A DNA stretch of 64,000 nucleotides. Origin: Chromera velia. Taxonomy: Eukaryota; Sar; Chromeraceae. The stretch lies in the NCBI GenBank assembly GCA_018398765.1, contig JAHBMJ010001856.1, positions 34,653 through 98,652 of the forward strand, in the 5' to 3' direction. Made by a program: the position numbers and the translations under genes. The notes below the pieces were generated by a model. It was given only the letters and a program-made list of their open reading frames with translations, ran no database searches and was not told the DNA's origin. Position 1 is the stretch's first letter, and every line of letters starts with the position of its first letter. Positions 12,001-23,564 of the stretch are shown piece after piece.

Positions 12001-14047
12001 TTGAATGACTCAATCTTCCACTTGACCTCGTCAGGCAAAGGCTCGTAGGGAACGCCTCCTCCCGCGGGCGGCTCGTACTCTTTGTCGTGCTCTATAAAGT
12101 AGTCCACCTGATTCATTTGACCCTCAGACAATCCGTTGAGAAGCTGCTGCATTTTTAACATCTTCTTGCACTGATCAGGTTTCTTTCCCATTCTCTTGAA
12201 GGATTCGATTTTCCATTTGACCTCATCAGGCAGAGGCTCAAAGGGAATACCAGGTCCCTCTTCAGGCGGTTCGTATTCTTTGTCGTGCTCTATGAAATAA
12301 TCCACCTGATTCATTTGGCCCTCCGATAAGCCATTTAGAAGCTGCTGCATCTTCAGCATTTTCTTGCACTGATCAGGTTTCTTTCCCATTCGCTTGAACG
12401 ATTCAATCTTCCATTTGACTTCATCGGGAAGAGGCTCGTACGGAATTCCGGGTGCTTCCTCGGGCGGCTCGTACTCTTTGCCATGCTCTATGAAGTAGTC
12501 TACCTGATTCATTTGGCCCTCAGACAATCCGTTAAGGAGCCGCTGCATTCTCAACATCATTTTGCATTGCTCCGGCTTCTTTCCCATGCGCTTAAACGAT
12601 TCAATTTTCCATTTCACCTCGTCAGGCAGCTCCTCATAAGGTTTGCTCTCCTGGGAAGGGGACGCATTCTTTGATGAAGACGCAGCGGCCTGCTGTTCCT
12701 CCGTTGGTGCGGGTTCTTCTTCTGGTGCTTGCTCTGGGGGGGGGCGCTGTGCTCTCTTTGCAAACAGATCAGCCACGGCGTTGGAAGGGCCCGGTTTTTG
12801 CTCCTGCTGAGTTTCGGCTGGAGAAGACTCTTCACCTGTGCTGGTGGGTGCAGCTGCAGGTGCCCCTCCACCCATGTCAGCGGCCCTCTGTGCGAATAGA
12901 GCCTCCAGAGCCCCCGATGCTTTGACCTTCCCCTTTCGGACTTTGGGGATCTTCGGAGCGGGTTTGGCGGCGCCTCCTGTGTCCTTTGAAGGGGCCACAA
13001 TCGGTCCGGGAGGAGGAGGGGCCGGGGCGGGCGGTGCGGGTGGAGGGGGTGCAGGAGGGGGTGCAGCCGGGACAGCAGGGGGGGCGGCAGCAGGTGCTGC
13101 TGCACCTCCACCCCCCATCTCCCCCGCTCTTTGGGCAAAGAGAGCCTCTAATGCTGCGGACGCTTTCACTTTCCCTGTTTTGACCTTGGGGGGACCTGCA
13201 GCCTTGGGCTTTGCGCTCTCGTCTGGTTGTGAAGGAGGGCCTGGGGGAGGTCCACTGCTGGGCGGAGGGGGGGGTGGGGCGGGAGGGATACCTCCAGGAG
13301 CGGCAGGGGGGGGAGGGGGAGCAGGAGGAACTTTTGCAGGGGGGGGAATAGGTGCGGCAGATGGCGGGGAGGCGGCTGTTGTTTTGGTTTCTCCTCCTCC
13401 CATCTCCCCTGCTCTTTGAGCGAAGAGCGCCTCTAGCGCTGCAGATGCCTTGACTTTTCCTTTTTTTACCTTCGGACCTGAGGCTTCCTTCTCGTCTGGC
13501 TGTGATGAAGGGGTAGTAAAGGGAGGGGATGCGGGAGGTGGGGGCGCAGGGGGGGGTGCAGCAGGTGCTGTTTTGGCGCCTCCCCCCAAGTCTCCTGCTC
13601 TTTGAGCGAAGAGGGCTTCGAGGGCAGCAGACGCTTTGACTTTCCCTGCTTTTGCTTTTGGCACGGGAGCCGCTGGCTTGGATGGGGGCACAGCTTCTCC
13701 GTTGGTCCCTTCGGACGTTCCTGTTTGTGAGCTGGAAGGAGGGGGTGGGGGGGCAGGGGGGGGAGCTGGCACGTTGGATGGCGGGAGGGGAGGGGCAGGG
13801 GGCGGGGGGGCAGGGGGGGCTGGAGCAGGTGTGTCTTTTTTTCCGCCTCCCATGTCCCCTGCCCTCTGTGCGAAGAGCGCCTCTAAGGCTGCAGATGCCT
13901 TGACCTTCCCTGGCTTTGCCTGAGAGCCTCCACTTGGAGCTGAAGAGGGCTGGGGAGAAGGAGGGACGTCTGATTTTGGTGAGTCGGACGGTACGGGGGC
14001 AGGCGCGGGTGACGGCGCAACTTCCGCAGAAATGGGCTTGTTGGGTT
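9043..14047 (-). CDS. Formin (FH2) with FH1 segments and motif repeats on both sides of FH2
   Basis: Formins nucleate and processively elongate actin filaments; FH1 polyproline recruits profilin-actin. Two large exons are visible. The 5' one runs from an acceptor (tgtgcag) at 14047 to a donor near 11823-11828 and encodes five copies of a GKVKASAALEALFAQRAG motif alternating with polyproline, then four about-65-aa repeats. The 3' one starts after ctgcag at 11489 and runs to the stop at 9043. It holds the FH2 domain, including NHLNAFKRKNDLRKVFPLDT (the GN.LN...GF...L zone) and the coiled C-terminal part ending KLFDWLGVQND, then more polyproline and motif copies. A 7-N gap (9888-9894) in a G/C homopolymer causes an apparent frameshift; the downstream frame is open on both sides of it. 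The exact donor, and the connection to the exons upstream of 14047, are unresolved. Confidence 0.85.
9888..9894. other. Assembly gap (7 N) inside formin coding sequence
   Basis: The Ns sit in a run of G (C on the coding strand) encoding polyproline. The frame before the gap (FH2 exon) and the frame after it (three motif copies) differ by one base, so the gap size is probably wrong rather than the gene broken. Confidence 0.9.
11866..12650 (-). repeat. Four tandem about-65-aa repeats in the formin
   Basis: Each unit reads PDEVKWKIESFKRMGKKPxQC, then a KMLKMQxLLNGL stretch and QMNQVDYFIEH, joined by acidic EYEPPEE linkers; spacing is about 195 nt. The first unit (about 12480-12650) is the most diverged; units 2-4 are near identical, which points to recent expansion. 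The predicted structure is helical. I do not recognise the family. Confidence 0.85.
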
Positions 14048-14419
14048 CTGCACATGCACACACGCAGGCATCGATGCAGCAGTGTGTTGACAAGGGCAAG
14101 AGAGTGCATTGATCCGGCCCTTCATTTTCATGAGGTCATCCTTGAAGCTGGACAAGAGAGACAAGATGCGAAAAGAAACGCAGAAAAAAAGAACAGGAGG
14201 AGATCAACTGGAGCAGTGTCACGGCATAAGCGATCCCCGAGGAAGTACAGCATCAGACTGAGGAACCGCGAGGCTAAATGAGAATGGTGTGGACGGAAAC
14301 ACAGTCACCCAACATCTCTCTCTAGTGATTGCTCCAAACGTGAGGTTGCATGCGGCATGGGAAGTATACATGAGGTTGAAGACGAAGGAAGGAAAAAATG
14401 AAACTTGCAATGTTATTGG

Positions 14420-14906
14420 TGACACTCCAGGGAGACGTGAGGGGATTGTAGGGCATGGCATCGAAGAACTCTTCGTCCTCGTCGTCGTCCGAATCGGAGT
14501 CGTCGTGTGTGGGTGAAGAGGGCAAGGGAGGGAAGCTCTCGAAGGGGGGGGGGTCGTTCATCCCAGGGATTGTGAAGGGAGGCAAGTCTGCATTTAATGC
14601 TCAGAGAAGAGATAAGGAACGTGATTCACCTTTAAGTGAGCAAAGTTGGAGCGAGGCATGCGAGTCAGCACGCAAAGTTTTCTTTTTTGCGTTTTTGTCT
14701 GTCAATATGTTTGATTGCCTGCCTTCAGGCTCACCCTTTTGTCAGCAGACCGAAAACGAAGAACAGGATTGTCGCACGAGAAACAAAAACAAATCGAACG
14801 GCCGAAAGAAAAGACGTGCAGTCAGATGGGCACACAAGCAGGCAGGCCAACTGCATGTTTTCCTTTCATCGCCCTCTCTTCATCTCTTCACTTACACAAT
14901 GGAAAG

Positions 14907-14937
<31 letters not shown>

Positions 14938-15104
14938 AGGGAAGAAAGACACAAGGAAAGAAAGAAACAAGGAAAGAAAGAAACAAGGAAAGAAGGAAAG
15001 GAAAAAAAGAAGGAAAAGAAAAAACAAAAGAAAGAAAGAAAGAAAGAAAGAAGGAAGGAAGGAAGGAAGGAGGGAAGGAGGGAGGGAGGGAGGGAAAAGG
15101 AAGG

Positions 15105-15143
<39 letters not shown>

Positions 15144-15747
15144 AAGAGAAAAAAAAAGAAAGGAAGATGAAAGGAGAAAAACACAGACAGAAAGAGAGAC
15201 AGACAGACTCGCCTTTAATGAATGAAGGAACGGGAGGTGCGCCTCCAAAAGGCTGCGCGAGGGGGTTGTGTGGCATCTCTGAGTAGGCCTCAAAGTCGTC
15301 TACAGAATCAAAATGGGGGTAATCTTCTTCCTCGTTGCTGCTGCCTGAGGTGTAGAGGTCATCTTTCACAGCCGTCTGAGGCTCCGATTCGGTTCCCTTG
15401 GCCACCTCAGCGGGACCCGCAAACCAGTCATACACATTTTTGAGTCCTTGTGCAATCCCCCAGCCACCCCCAGCCTGTTGGTCCTCTGCTTCTTCTTTCG
15501 GTTGCGGCTCTGGATCTGGAGAGGGAGTAGGAGCGCTTTTCATCTCGGAGGGTGCTTTCTCATCAGAGGGCGGTTTCTCTTCCAAAGGCGCGTCTACCAT
15601 GTGTGATTGCCCCGGTCCCTTTTTCTCCTTTTCTTTTTCCACCTGCTTCTGTTGTAACAAAACTGAAGAGCTGCATTCTACGTTCTTTGAAAGCAAGCAG
15701 CTGAGTATTGCTGCTGTGCAAAGGACAATCTGAAGCCGTCTGCCCAT
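14420..15747 (-). CDS. Acidic, proline-rich exons with N-terminal signal peptide; probable 5' exons of the formin gene
   Basis: Exon 1 (15747-15213) starts MGRRLQIVLCTAAILSCLLS, a good signal peptide, then a Lys/Glu/Pro-rich stretch and an acidic end containing EMPHNPLAQPF. Exon 2 starts after atgcag at 14587 and contains a Ser/Asp run and AMPYNPLTSPW, so the two exons carry a duplicated [SA]-x-MPxNPL motif. The junction AAAG then GCGAGT fits a GC-AG intron and keeps the frame (K then D). Exon 2 may end at A/GTGTCA near 14420, which would join in frame to the exon at 14047. Plant class I formins also carry signal peptides, but they have a TM segment, which I do not see here. A separate secreted-protein gene is the alternative. 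Confidence 0.55.
14896..15170. repeat. GAAA/GAAG/GGGA purine microsatellite in an intron
   Basis: About 275 bp of nearly uninterrupted purines on the plus strand, made of AAAG, AAGG and AGGG units. It lies inside the intron 14588-15212, so the transcript strand is polypyrimidine. Long open frames on both strands here are artefacts. Confidence 0.9.
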
Positions 15748-16698
15748 ACCGTCTGCACGGAGATTTCCAGTATCAAATCACAACACAAAACGGCAATCTG
15801 TTGCTCACCGTCTCTCAACTGACGACAGGAAGTCGGGCGTCTTTTCGCGAAGTTTCCTTATTTCTCTTCGCTCCAGAAAGCTTGTTCAGCGGGAACTCGC
15901 GATCTTTTAGTCGGACACCCTCATGCATCTCATGATTGTTTGATCTTTTGGCTCAGCATTGTAGCGTCGTCTGCATGCATGTTGCTTATGGTTGGTCGTT
16001 TCGCTGCAGCGTGTTACGAAAAATTTCGCGTGTTCTACGGATGAGTCCTGCGCTGCCGTCCCTCCCAATCCCTGGTTTTCTGCAGATTCACATGACAGGT
16101 CTGCAGTGAAGTGAGAAAATATACGCATGCCTGCAATTTTTCTGCTGCAATCAAATTCTACATGCATGCATGAGATTGCATGAGTTGAATTAAGAATTAA
16201 GTCATCCGCGCGCGCGATTTGCGCGCAAGCATGCAAATGCGCGCGAAAAAACGACCCGCGCGGGCGGCGCGGCGGGCCGCGCACGGGGTCCAATTATAAC
16301 CCCAGCGCGGAGGCGGCGCGCCGCCATGCACCCGCCGCCGCGCACAACATCATGCACCCGTGAAAGTTTTTCTTTAATTTTGGCCATTTTTGGCCTCACA
16401 GTTTTTTCGGAGACGATCGAGTTTTGATGGGCGTGAAACGGGCGCAAGCAATGCTAGCAATGCCGATTGGCAGTGAATAGAGCACCATTTCATGTTCGTG
16501 CATGTCCGAACAACCAACACATTCAACACCGCAGACTGTCTGGCTTCAGGTCTTGTGAAGGAATTTCTGTCGCAGTTGGAGCCGGTGGTCTGGTCTTCAA
16601 CAACTCGCTGTTGCCTTGTTTCACCACAACGCTGCTGATTTTGTGCTGAAGTTCTGCTTCTTGGTCTCTCCGGAAACAGAAGCAGATTGTCAGGCAGG
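15748..16698. promoter_or_regulatory. Divergent promoter region between the formin-side gene and the KH gene
   Basis: The 950-bp interval separates two start codons pointing outward. It contains TGCATGCA at 15972-15979 and 16163-16170 and a GC-rich CpG cluster at 16205-16330 around an ATTATAAC string. No convincing open frame is present. Shared regulation of the two genes is an inference from spacing. Confidence 0.5.
16205..16330. other. CpG-rich spike with GCGC runs
   Basis: The sequence is dominated by CGCG/GCGC alternation with several short palindromes (GCGCGCGATTTGCGCGC, GGCGGCGCGCCGCC), far above the GC of its flanks. It sits about 370-490 bp upstream of the KH start codon. Confidence 0.7.
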
Positions 16699-19600
16699 AT
16701 GTCGGACTACAGTAGTGAGAGGAAGAACGGTAGAGGAGGGTATGACCGTGACGAGGACATGGTTAAAGAGGAAGACCGGGTGAAGAGGGAGTCCCGTTCC
16801 AGGTCCAGGACTCCTGGATCTGGCAGGTCTCGCTCTCGCTCCCGCTCTCGTGATGGGGGCAGGGACAACCTTGCCCGTGCTTCCCTGAGGATTACTGACG
16901 AAGACGCGGCCTTCATTCTCGGACGAGGGGGGAAAACCAAAAGTAAAATTGGACGCGTCTCTGGTAAGTCTCTCTGAGAAACGTTACTGCTTTCCCACCT
17001 CCTTTTGCTGTGTGTGCCACTTTTTCCGCTTCACACACCTTTCATGACCCTCTTGGACGAACCGCGTCGTCAGATTCACATCTCGCGAATCTGTGTGACG
17101 CCTATTTCGCGCTGCCTGTCTCACCTCTCGGCATGCACAAACCATTTTGTGTGTGTATATGAATGAATTATTCTCTCTCTGTCAGTATGCGGCCTCGTCA
17201 TGCACCCTCTTCTCTCTTTATCCCCTTCGCTACAGCTGTGTCAATGAGTCCGGCGAACCCGATAGTCCACCTTTCTCCTTGATCTCGTTTGACCTTTTTG
17301 CTGCCCTTTCTTTTTGTCGCAGGCGCCTCTCTGAATCTGGAGAACTCCACGCTCGAAATCTCCGGCACGAAAGAGGCCGTGGAGCGTGCGAAGAGCTACT
17401 GCGAGATGGTGATGGCACAGCGTGTCGGACCTGTGAAGCTGCCAGACGACATGGACACGCGTGGAGACCTCACTGTCCTTGAGGTGCCCTCTGACTGTGT
17501 GGGGTACGTGACCGGCCGCAAGGGTATGGTTCTCCGCAACATTGAGGAAGAGTTCGGCACGATCATGTTCTTTGCAGAGGTCACCACGGAGAGAGGAGGG
17601 AGGGGGCGTACTGAGAAGTTGGCCATTTTCGGTACAGAGAGGAATCGGAGGGGCGCTGAGCTGAAGGTGATGTCCGCAGTTGAGCAGAAGTCGCCCGGCT
17701 GGTTCACTGAGGACCTCAGCGACAAGTACGACAGCTCGGACGGGTTTGGGACGGACATCTTCCACATCAAGGAGGAGGACTACTCGTATGCTCTCGGCAA
17801 GGAGGGCAGCACGAGGGTCAAGCTTGGCAGGGCTGCAGGCGCACTGATGGAGTACGTCGGCAGATTCGCGTACATCTCTGGTCAGTCAGTCAGTCGAGGG
17901 AGGCAAGGCTTTCCTTATTTCCTTCTTCTTCTCTCTGCGACTCTGCCTCTTTTTCGTTGTCTCTCTCTCTCTCTCTTTTCTGCTGGCTGTATCTTCCCAC
18001 TGTTTTGTGCATGGGGACGGCATTGATTCTGCTTTCAAGCTGCAAAGCAATGATGACGGATTTTTCTTGATTGCTTCTCTTTCACTTTCTTTTGTTTGAC
18101 TCTTTCTCTTTGTTTTGTTGTGCAGGTACGAAGGCAGAGAGGACCAGATGTCTCGACTACCTGAAGTGGCTCTGTCAACAGAGAACGGGGGCTGTGAGCG
18201 TCGAGACTGAGGGCAGGTCGGTCGGTCGGTCGGTCTGTAGGGTGGATCGGTGTGGGTTGATTCAAGGAAGCGTCTTCCATTGCATGGCCATGTTGCATGA
18301 CTTCCTTCGTACTCTAGTCGTGTAGACATCGCACAGGGTGGAAGTGAAAGTGTTGAGCTTGCAGGGGTTTTTCACATGGGTCTATCATACTTGCGTCTGT
18401 CTAGTGTCATCTCTCAGCCTTCTTGTGGCGTATCTTTTGTGCTGTCTGTGTTGTTTTGGAGCAACGAATGCCTCGTCGAAGAAGAAAGCAAGGGAATAAA
18501 AAGAGAAAAGCAGACTGGTGTAAGGAAAACATGTAATGTGAGTGAACCGTTGTTTTTCATGTGTCGTTCTTCAGTGTACGCTCCTGGTTTCGATTTGAAC
18601 TTTGATCATCATCAATTCTATTTGTTCAGCAACCAGACCTACCTCTCCCCTCATGCGTCCGCCTCATGCCTTACAAGTACTTCTTGAGAGAGAGAGAGAA
18701 CGAGCGGCGGTGACCGCCCCGTGCTGTTCTGCCTCTGCCGTTGATCATTCGTTCGTTGAAGGGAAAGAAGAACGTCCTCATGTCACTGCCGTGCTCTCCC
18801 GTGACCTCGCCTTACTTGACCTGATCGAAAACTCGTCACAACAAGAGAAGAGCCCATGAGCAGATCAACCTGCCGGCTGAGATACAGAGAGAGAAAGACG
18901 GGCTGCCGATCTTCATGTACGATAGCAATATGGCACCCACCCGCCAGCCAGAAGAAGCACAAGATGAATATGAGCGTCGTTCCGATCCTCCCAAAGCCAA
19001 CCAACGAACGAGCGTTGAACAAGTATGGACGCACGGGAGGACAGGCGGGCGATGTGATCCTCCTGATTGCCAACCTGCTGCTGCTCTTACATACCTCTCC
19101 TTCCTTCCTGCTCATGTTCTGCTGCGCTTGTGCGTACCTCAGAGGTGTGACACAGTCTCCTCTCCCTCCTTTCTTGACGTTCTGTTCTTTCCTTCCCTCC
19201 TCCCACCTCGTTGTCCGTTACGTCCTGCGCTCCCTCCCACAGAGAGAGGCTGCAGACCCAGACAGACAGACAGACAGACAGGAGACGGGAGAGATCGGAA
19301 GGGGAAGGTAAAAAACAAGGCGGAGACAACTGACATCCCTCCCTCGTTTTGCAATGTGGCAAAGACGAGATGAAACGAAACGAACGAATCCTCTTGACTG
19401 ACGGAAGGAAGGGGGCCGAGCTAGATCGATCCGATCGATTTCCCTCCATGCTGACGAGATCGAACAGCATGTGTGCAGAAAGAGAAGGGAAGATATCATA
19501 GAAAAAAGGCTGATTCAAGAGGGTACTGCATGACTATAATCTGTGTCTCCTGCATGCCCTTCCCTCTTGCTTCCTTCATGTCGTACATTGTCGTGTGCTT

Positions 19601-21101
19601 GCCCCTTACCAGTGCCTTGCCCCCCTCCCTCGGTTCTTTCTGCCTCCTGTCTTTCTTTCTCCCTCCCTCTTTCTTCTCTGTCTACCTGCAGGGAGGATGT
19701 GACGGACGTGATGATTCCGGGTGACTGCGTTGCGTGGATCACGGGATCTCGGGGACAGGCGCTCCGAGCTGTGGAGGACCGGACCTCGACTTTCTGTTTC
19801 ATCGCCAATGCAGAGTCAGTCAGTGAGGGAGGAAGTGAGGGAAAAGCGAGAGAGAGAACGACAGAAAGAGAAATGTAATCTAAAGGGAGTGTGCGGTTGT
19901 GCCGAGAGGATCTTTTCCGTGGACCGGCCGGGATATTGCTGCCCCCCCCGTTCGCTTTCTTTGAGGAGGAATCGCGGAGGTCTGCTTTCGTTTTCTTTCA
20001 TTCATCTGTTTGGGGAAAAGTGGTTGACCTTTCATTCTCTCCGTTCCTTCCGTGCACTTTCTTTTCTTTGCGTTCATTCTTCCCTGCCTGCATGTCCCTT
20101 CGCATCGTCGTGTTCCTCATTGCCTGTTCTTACTCCCTATCTCTCTCTCTGCGTGCCTCCTGTCTCTGTGTCTGCAGTTCCGACAAGAAGGACGACAACC
20201 CCGACCGCGAGGAGAGACTGCTCATCTTCGGTCACGCCCTCGCAGACAGACGTCGTGCAAAGGAGCTGATTGACGACAGAATCAACGAGAAACTCCATGG
20301 ACGCGCGTCAGTCTCTCCCGGCTTCCTTCCCCCTTTCTCGCTTCTTTGTTTGTCCTCTCTTTGCTTCTCGATCATTCTGCACGGTCTTGGGCTCCTGCAG
20401 TTCTCCCTTGCTTCTTCTCCTTTCCTCCCGCTTCCAGTAGAGCTAGAGGGGGGGGACCGCGCTGCTGCTTCACAAAGCCAGCCAGCCTGCCTTCCTGCCT
20501 GCCATCTGTCAAGCAAGCCGCTTTCTTGCGCTCCTAAAAGTCTCGTGTTCACGCTCTCCAGCCGAAGCCATGTACGCTGCATACCCTCCACTGTGTGTCC
20601 TGTATATGTTCACTTTCTGATCTATCTGCCTTCCCACATCTGTTGAATTCTGCAGGCCGCCCAAGGGGTCTGGAGGTTACTACAGGGGTGACTTGGACGA
20701 GTACTACAGCAGGGGTGACAGATACGATAGAGGATACGACGACCGCCGAGGGGGGAGATACGACGACAGGTATGACGACAGATACGACCGGAGAGGGGGA
20801 GGCGGACGGTACGATGACCGTTACGACAGAGACAGGGACAGGGGGCGAGACAGAGACAGGGGATACGACGGGAGGGACAGATACTACGACAGGGGGGACT
20901 ACGACAGAGACGCTTACGACAGAGACAGGGATCGAGATAGAGGGTACGACCGTCGCGATCGCAGCAGATCCCCCTACCGGTAGGTCACCCTTTCTCTCTG
21001 TCTCTCTCCGCCTCTCTCTTTTCTCTCTTTCTCCCGTTGTCTCCCACCCTCTCTCTTTCATTCTCTCTGACCACTGCCTTTCTTTGAAGCAGCGCCCGTC
21101 T

Positions 21102-21153
<52 letters not shown>

Positions 21154-21256
21154 TGTGCGTGTGTGTGTGTGTGTACATACGTACGGATCTCTTTCCCCTT
21201 TCTCCTGCACATGTGAAATTTGCAGCCGGTCCCGGGACGACGACTACAGGCGCTGA
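16699..21256 (+). CDS. Four-KH-domain RNA-binding protein with SR-rich N-terminus and RD-rich tail, 7 exons, 506 aa
   Basis: Exons: 16699-16963, 17323-17880, 18126-18216, 19692-19814, 20178-20306, 20656-20979, 21226-21256. All splice phases agree and the total is 1521 nt with a TGA. The protein begins with an Arg/Ser segment (residues about 32-51), followed by KH domains whose GXXG loops are all intact: GRGG, GRKG, GKEG and GSRG. The tail (about residue 390 on) is made of RYDDRYD/RDRDRG repeats ending in SRSP and SRD. KH domains bind single-stranded RNA, and SR/RD tails are typical of splicing or mRNA-processing factors, so a nuclear mRNA role is likely. ATG at 16699 is the first in frame; an upstream TTG is ignored. 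Introns 2-6 begin GTCAGT, GTCGGT, GTCAGT, GTCAGT and GTAGGT. Confidence 0.93.
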
Positions 21257-23245
21257 GAAAGAAAGATGAAACGTCCAGTTCAGAAGCGAGGGGGGGAGGG
21301 AGGGAGGGAGAGAGGGGTACTGGCATGCAGCTGGGTGGGTGTGTGGGTGGATGGGTGGAGACCCCCCCCTTAATTCCTCTCTGTGCTTGCTTGATTCGAT
21401 TCTCTCTCTGCGTGGCCTGTTTTGTTTTGTCTTTCGGGGCAGACAGGCAGGCAGGAAAAGGAAGAAGGCAGGGAGCTAGCTGACTGGACAGACTGGCTGC
21501 GTGCTGTGAGGGCTTGGGGACCCNGGGGGGGGGGGGGGGAGAGGACGACTGGTACAAAAAAGTGCTCTGTCGGACAGGATGGAGGGTCCTCAACGAGCTC
21601 TTTCCCTTGTTTGTATGTTCAATCTGTCTTTGGTTCCTTGATTGACTCTTTGATTTACTGATTGATTGATTAATCGATTGATTGAAGCAGCCGTCCTGCA
21701 ATTCGCCTCCGAAGCGTTTGTCGATCGGTTGACTTGACAGGGTCACCTCCGACAGGCACATATTAATACAACGGTGTGCTGGTGAGGGGGGCAGGGAATG
21801 AAGGGCATCTGAGGTCTTTCTTGCGTACACCACGATCGTGTCCTTCTGTCGGCCTGTCGTTTGAACTCCTCCCTGAATTCCTCTTCTACCCCATCCTTTC
21901 TGCCGTGCCTGCTCGCCTTTCTTCCTCTTCCTTTTTCGTCCCCCCTTACATTACAGTACAGTCACAGTGGAGGCGGCCACTTTGAGGTGTCGACAACACG
22001 GCGTCCTCATGCAGGTCCCTCATTCGTTTCTTTGTCCGTCCGTCCGTCCGTCCGTGCGTGCGAATTAATCTTTTGGAACTCCCTCACAGCCTTCCATGCA
22101 TTCGTATTTGCAAGATATTTTAGTGAGGCGCTGTTGGATTCCTTTCGCCCCCCCCCCCTTCTCTTCCTTACGTCTTTCGTTAGCTGGCAGTCATCGGAAT
22201 CCATGAAAGGAGAAGGGGGCGGAAGAATGCACTAACCGGGAATTTCTCGATGGGTCGGCAAATGCGGTAATGGGGAGGTCATGTGTGCAGGGCCGGAACA
22301 AGTGTAGTGACTGTTATCCAGATTTGTTGTTCCAACATCGAACGATGAATTTAAGTTAAATGATAGTGAAGACGGAAATGCATGCACATTTGATCGATCG
22401 ACACTGGTTCCGAAAGGCCGGACACGTTATGGCAAACCATGAGTATATGGGCCATCGGCGGATAAATACATTGTTACGGTGCTTTAGCATTCAACTAGCA
22501 AGTTTTACTGTTACTTTCACAGAAATTCACACAGTTTTTAAAGTGAATGCTTCACAAATAATAAAATATTTATTATAAATACAAGTTAGAGTACAAACGC
22601 TGTTGTGTAGGAATAAAAATGTCTTGTGCGTTGCTATTAAATGCTAGAAGCCTAGAAATAAGCCGATAACGATAGCGTATGATTATGTTTTGATGATAAT
22701 GATAAGAGTACTATATAGAATATAGAATAAGATAGGATAGGATTAATCTCTGGAGGATTTGCCTTCTACCCTAATGTCGGGCGTTCGGCGTGCGGCATCC
22801 AGGAAAAGCGTACACACGCCGCCGGCACATTGCGGATAAGTAACCTTAGTAACGGCTCATATTTTTGTACATTAAAAAAAAAAGTTCAGAGTATTAATAC
22901 TGTATTATAAAAAAATGTTTACATCAAACCTTATTTTACTTTATTTTCAAACTGAGTAGAGCCTGCCAGTGAGGTTTTAAATCAAGCTTCAAGGTGAAGT
23001 CTTCCGTGAAGGCACTTCCCGGATAAGGAAATATACTCCTACGTACACCCGACCCAGAGCATACCATACCATATCCGTGCTACATATTATTTTTTCAACA
23101 AAAGTTGCCCTAGCTTTTAGCCGAAAGTCGCACACTTGAGTTAACTTGAGTAAAGGAACCGAAATTTCTTCCCGCATGCTCTTGCAGACTTACTTCCGCG
23201 CGCAAGGCGCGCGAACTGACTTGTAAGTTTAAGCAATTAATAATA

Positions 23246-23253
23246 TGCATGCA
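23246..23253. promoter_or_regulatory. TGCATGCA palindrome upstream of the giant gene
   Basis: The perfect 8-mer lies 312 bp before the proposed start codon. The same 8-mer is bound by an ApiAP2 factor in Plasmodium; a role here is inference. It also occurs in the two divergent promoter regions of this window. Confidence 0.4.
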
Positions 23254-23299
23254 TGCGTGGGCCATGTCTATATATATAGTCATGCAAAAACATACGCCT

Positions 23300-23308
23300 T
23301 ATAAATAG
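23300..23308 (+). promoter_or_regulatory. Possible TATA box (TATAAATAG)
   Basis: A consensus TATA element about 50 bp downstream of the TGCATGCA site and 257 bp before the start codon. Transcription would begin around 23330, leaving a 5' leader with a short upstream ORF (ATG at about 23374, 10 codons). Confidence 0.4.
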
Positions 23309-23564
23309 CTATATAGGTGTACGCAGGCACGCAGCAAACTCCCTCTCCGTCAGCTAGAAGAGCAAGGAAGCATCATGTCCCTGCAGCTCGACGCTCCATC
23401 ATTTTGACGACCGACCGTGTCCACACATGTGTGTCATGACTCTCCGTTTAGGTTTTCAGACAGCAGCATTCAAGAGACGCGGACCGGAACTGTAATCCTT
23501 CATACTCCTGGATGCTTCCACCACTGTGCGTACATTGCATAGCAAGGTATCCGATTGAGCTCTC

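Larger units (their letters stand above)
9118..13925 (-). repeat. Nine dispersed copies of a about-22-aa 'KVKASAALEALFAQRAG' motif in the formin
   Basis: Copies lie near 13850-13920, 13580-13665, 13390-13480, 13100-13190 and 12860-12945 (before FH2), and near 9965-10040, 9705-9785, 9425-9505 and 9115-9190 (after FH2). A degenerate tenth (NAVADLFAKRA) is near 12750-12790. Each is preceded by a basic PKxKxGK and usually followed by GGG and a proline tract. The length and hydrophobic-basic pattern recall actin-binding WH2 or autoregulatory DAD peptides, but neither consensus is met; the assignment is open. Confidence 0.8.
21257..23564. other. Intergenic region: KH 3' side, AT-rich island, promoter of the giant gene
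   Basis: No supported gene. The stretch 21104-21172 just upstream (last KH intron) is (TC)n(TG)n. A single N at 21524 marks a G-homopolymer ambiguity. At 21640-21690 there is (GATT)n, and 22300-23160 is AT-rich. A GCGCGC palindrome at about 23198-23212 and promoter-like elements follow. Confidence 0.6.

Noticed and set aside
14866-15293. Frames of Lys/Lys/Glu or Phe/Leu/Ser over the purine tract
   Set aside because: Microsatellite artefacts in the formin-side intron; the exon part ends at 15213.
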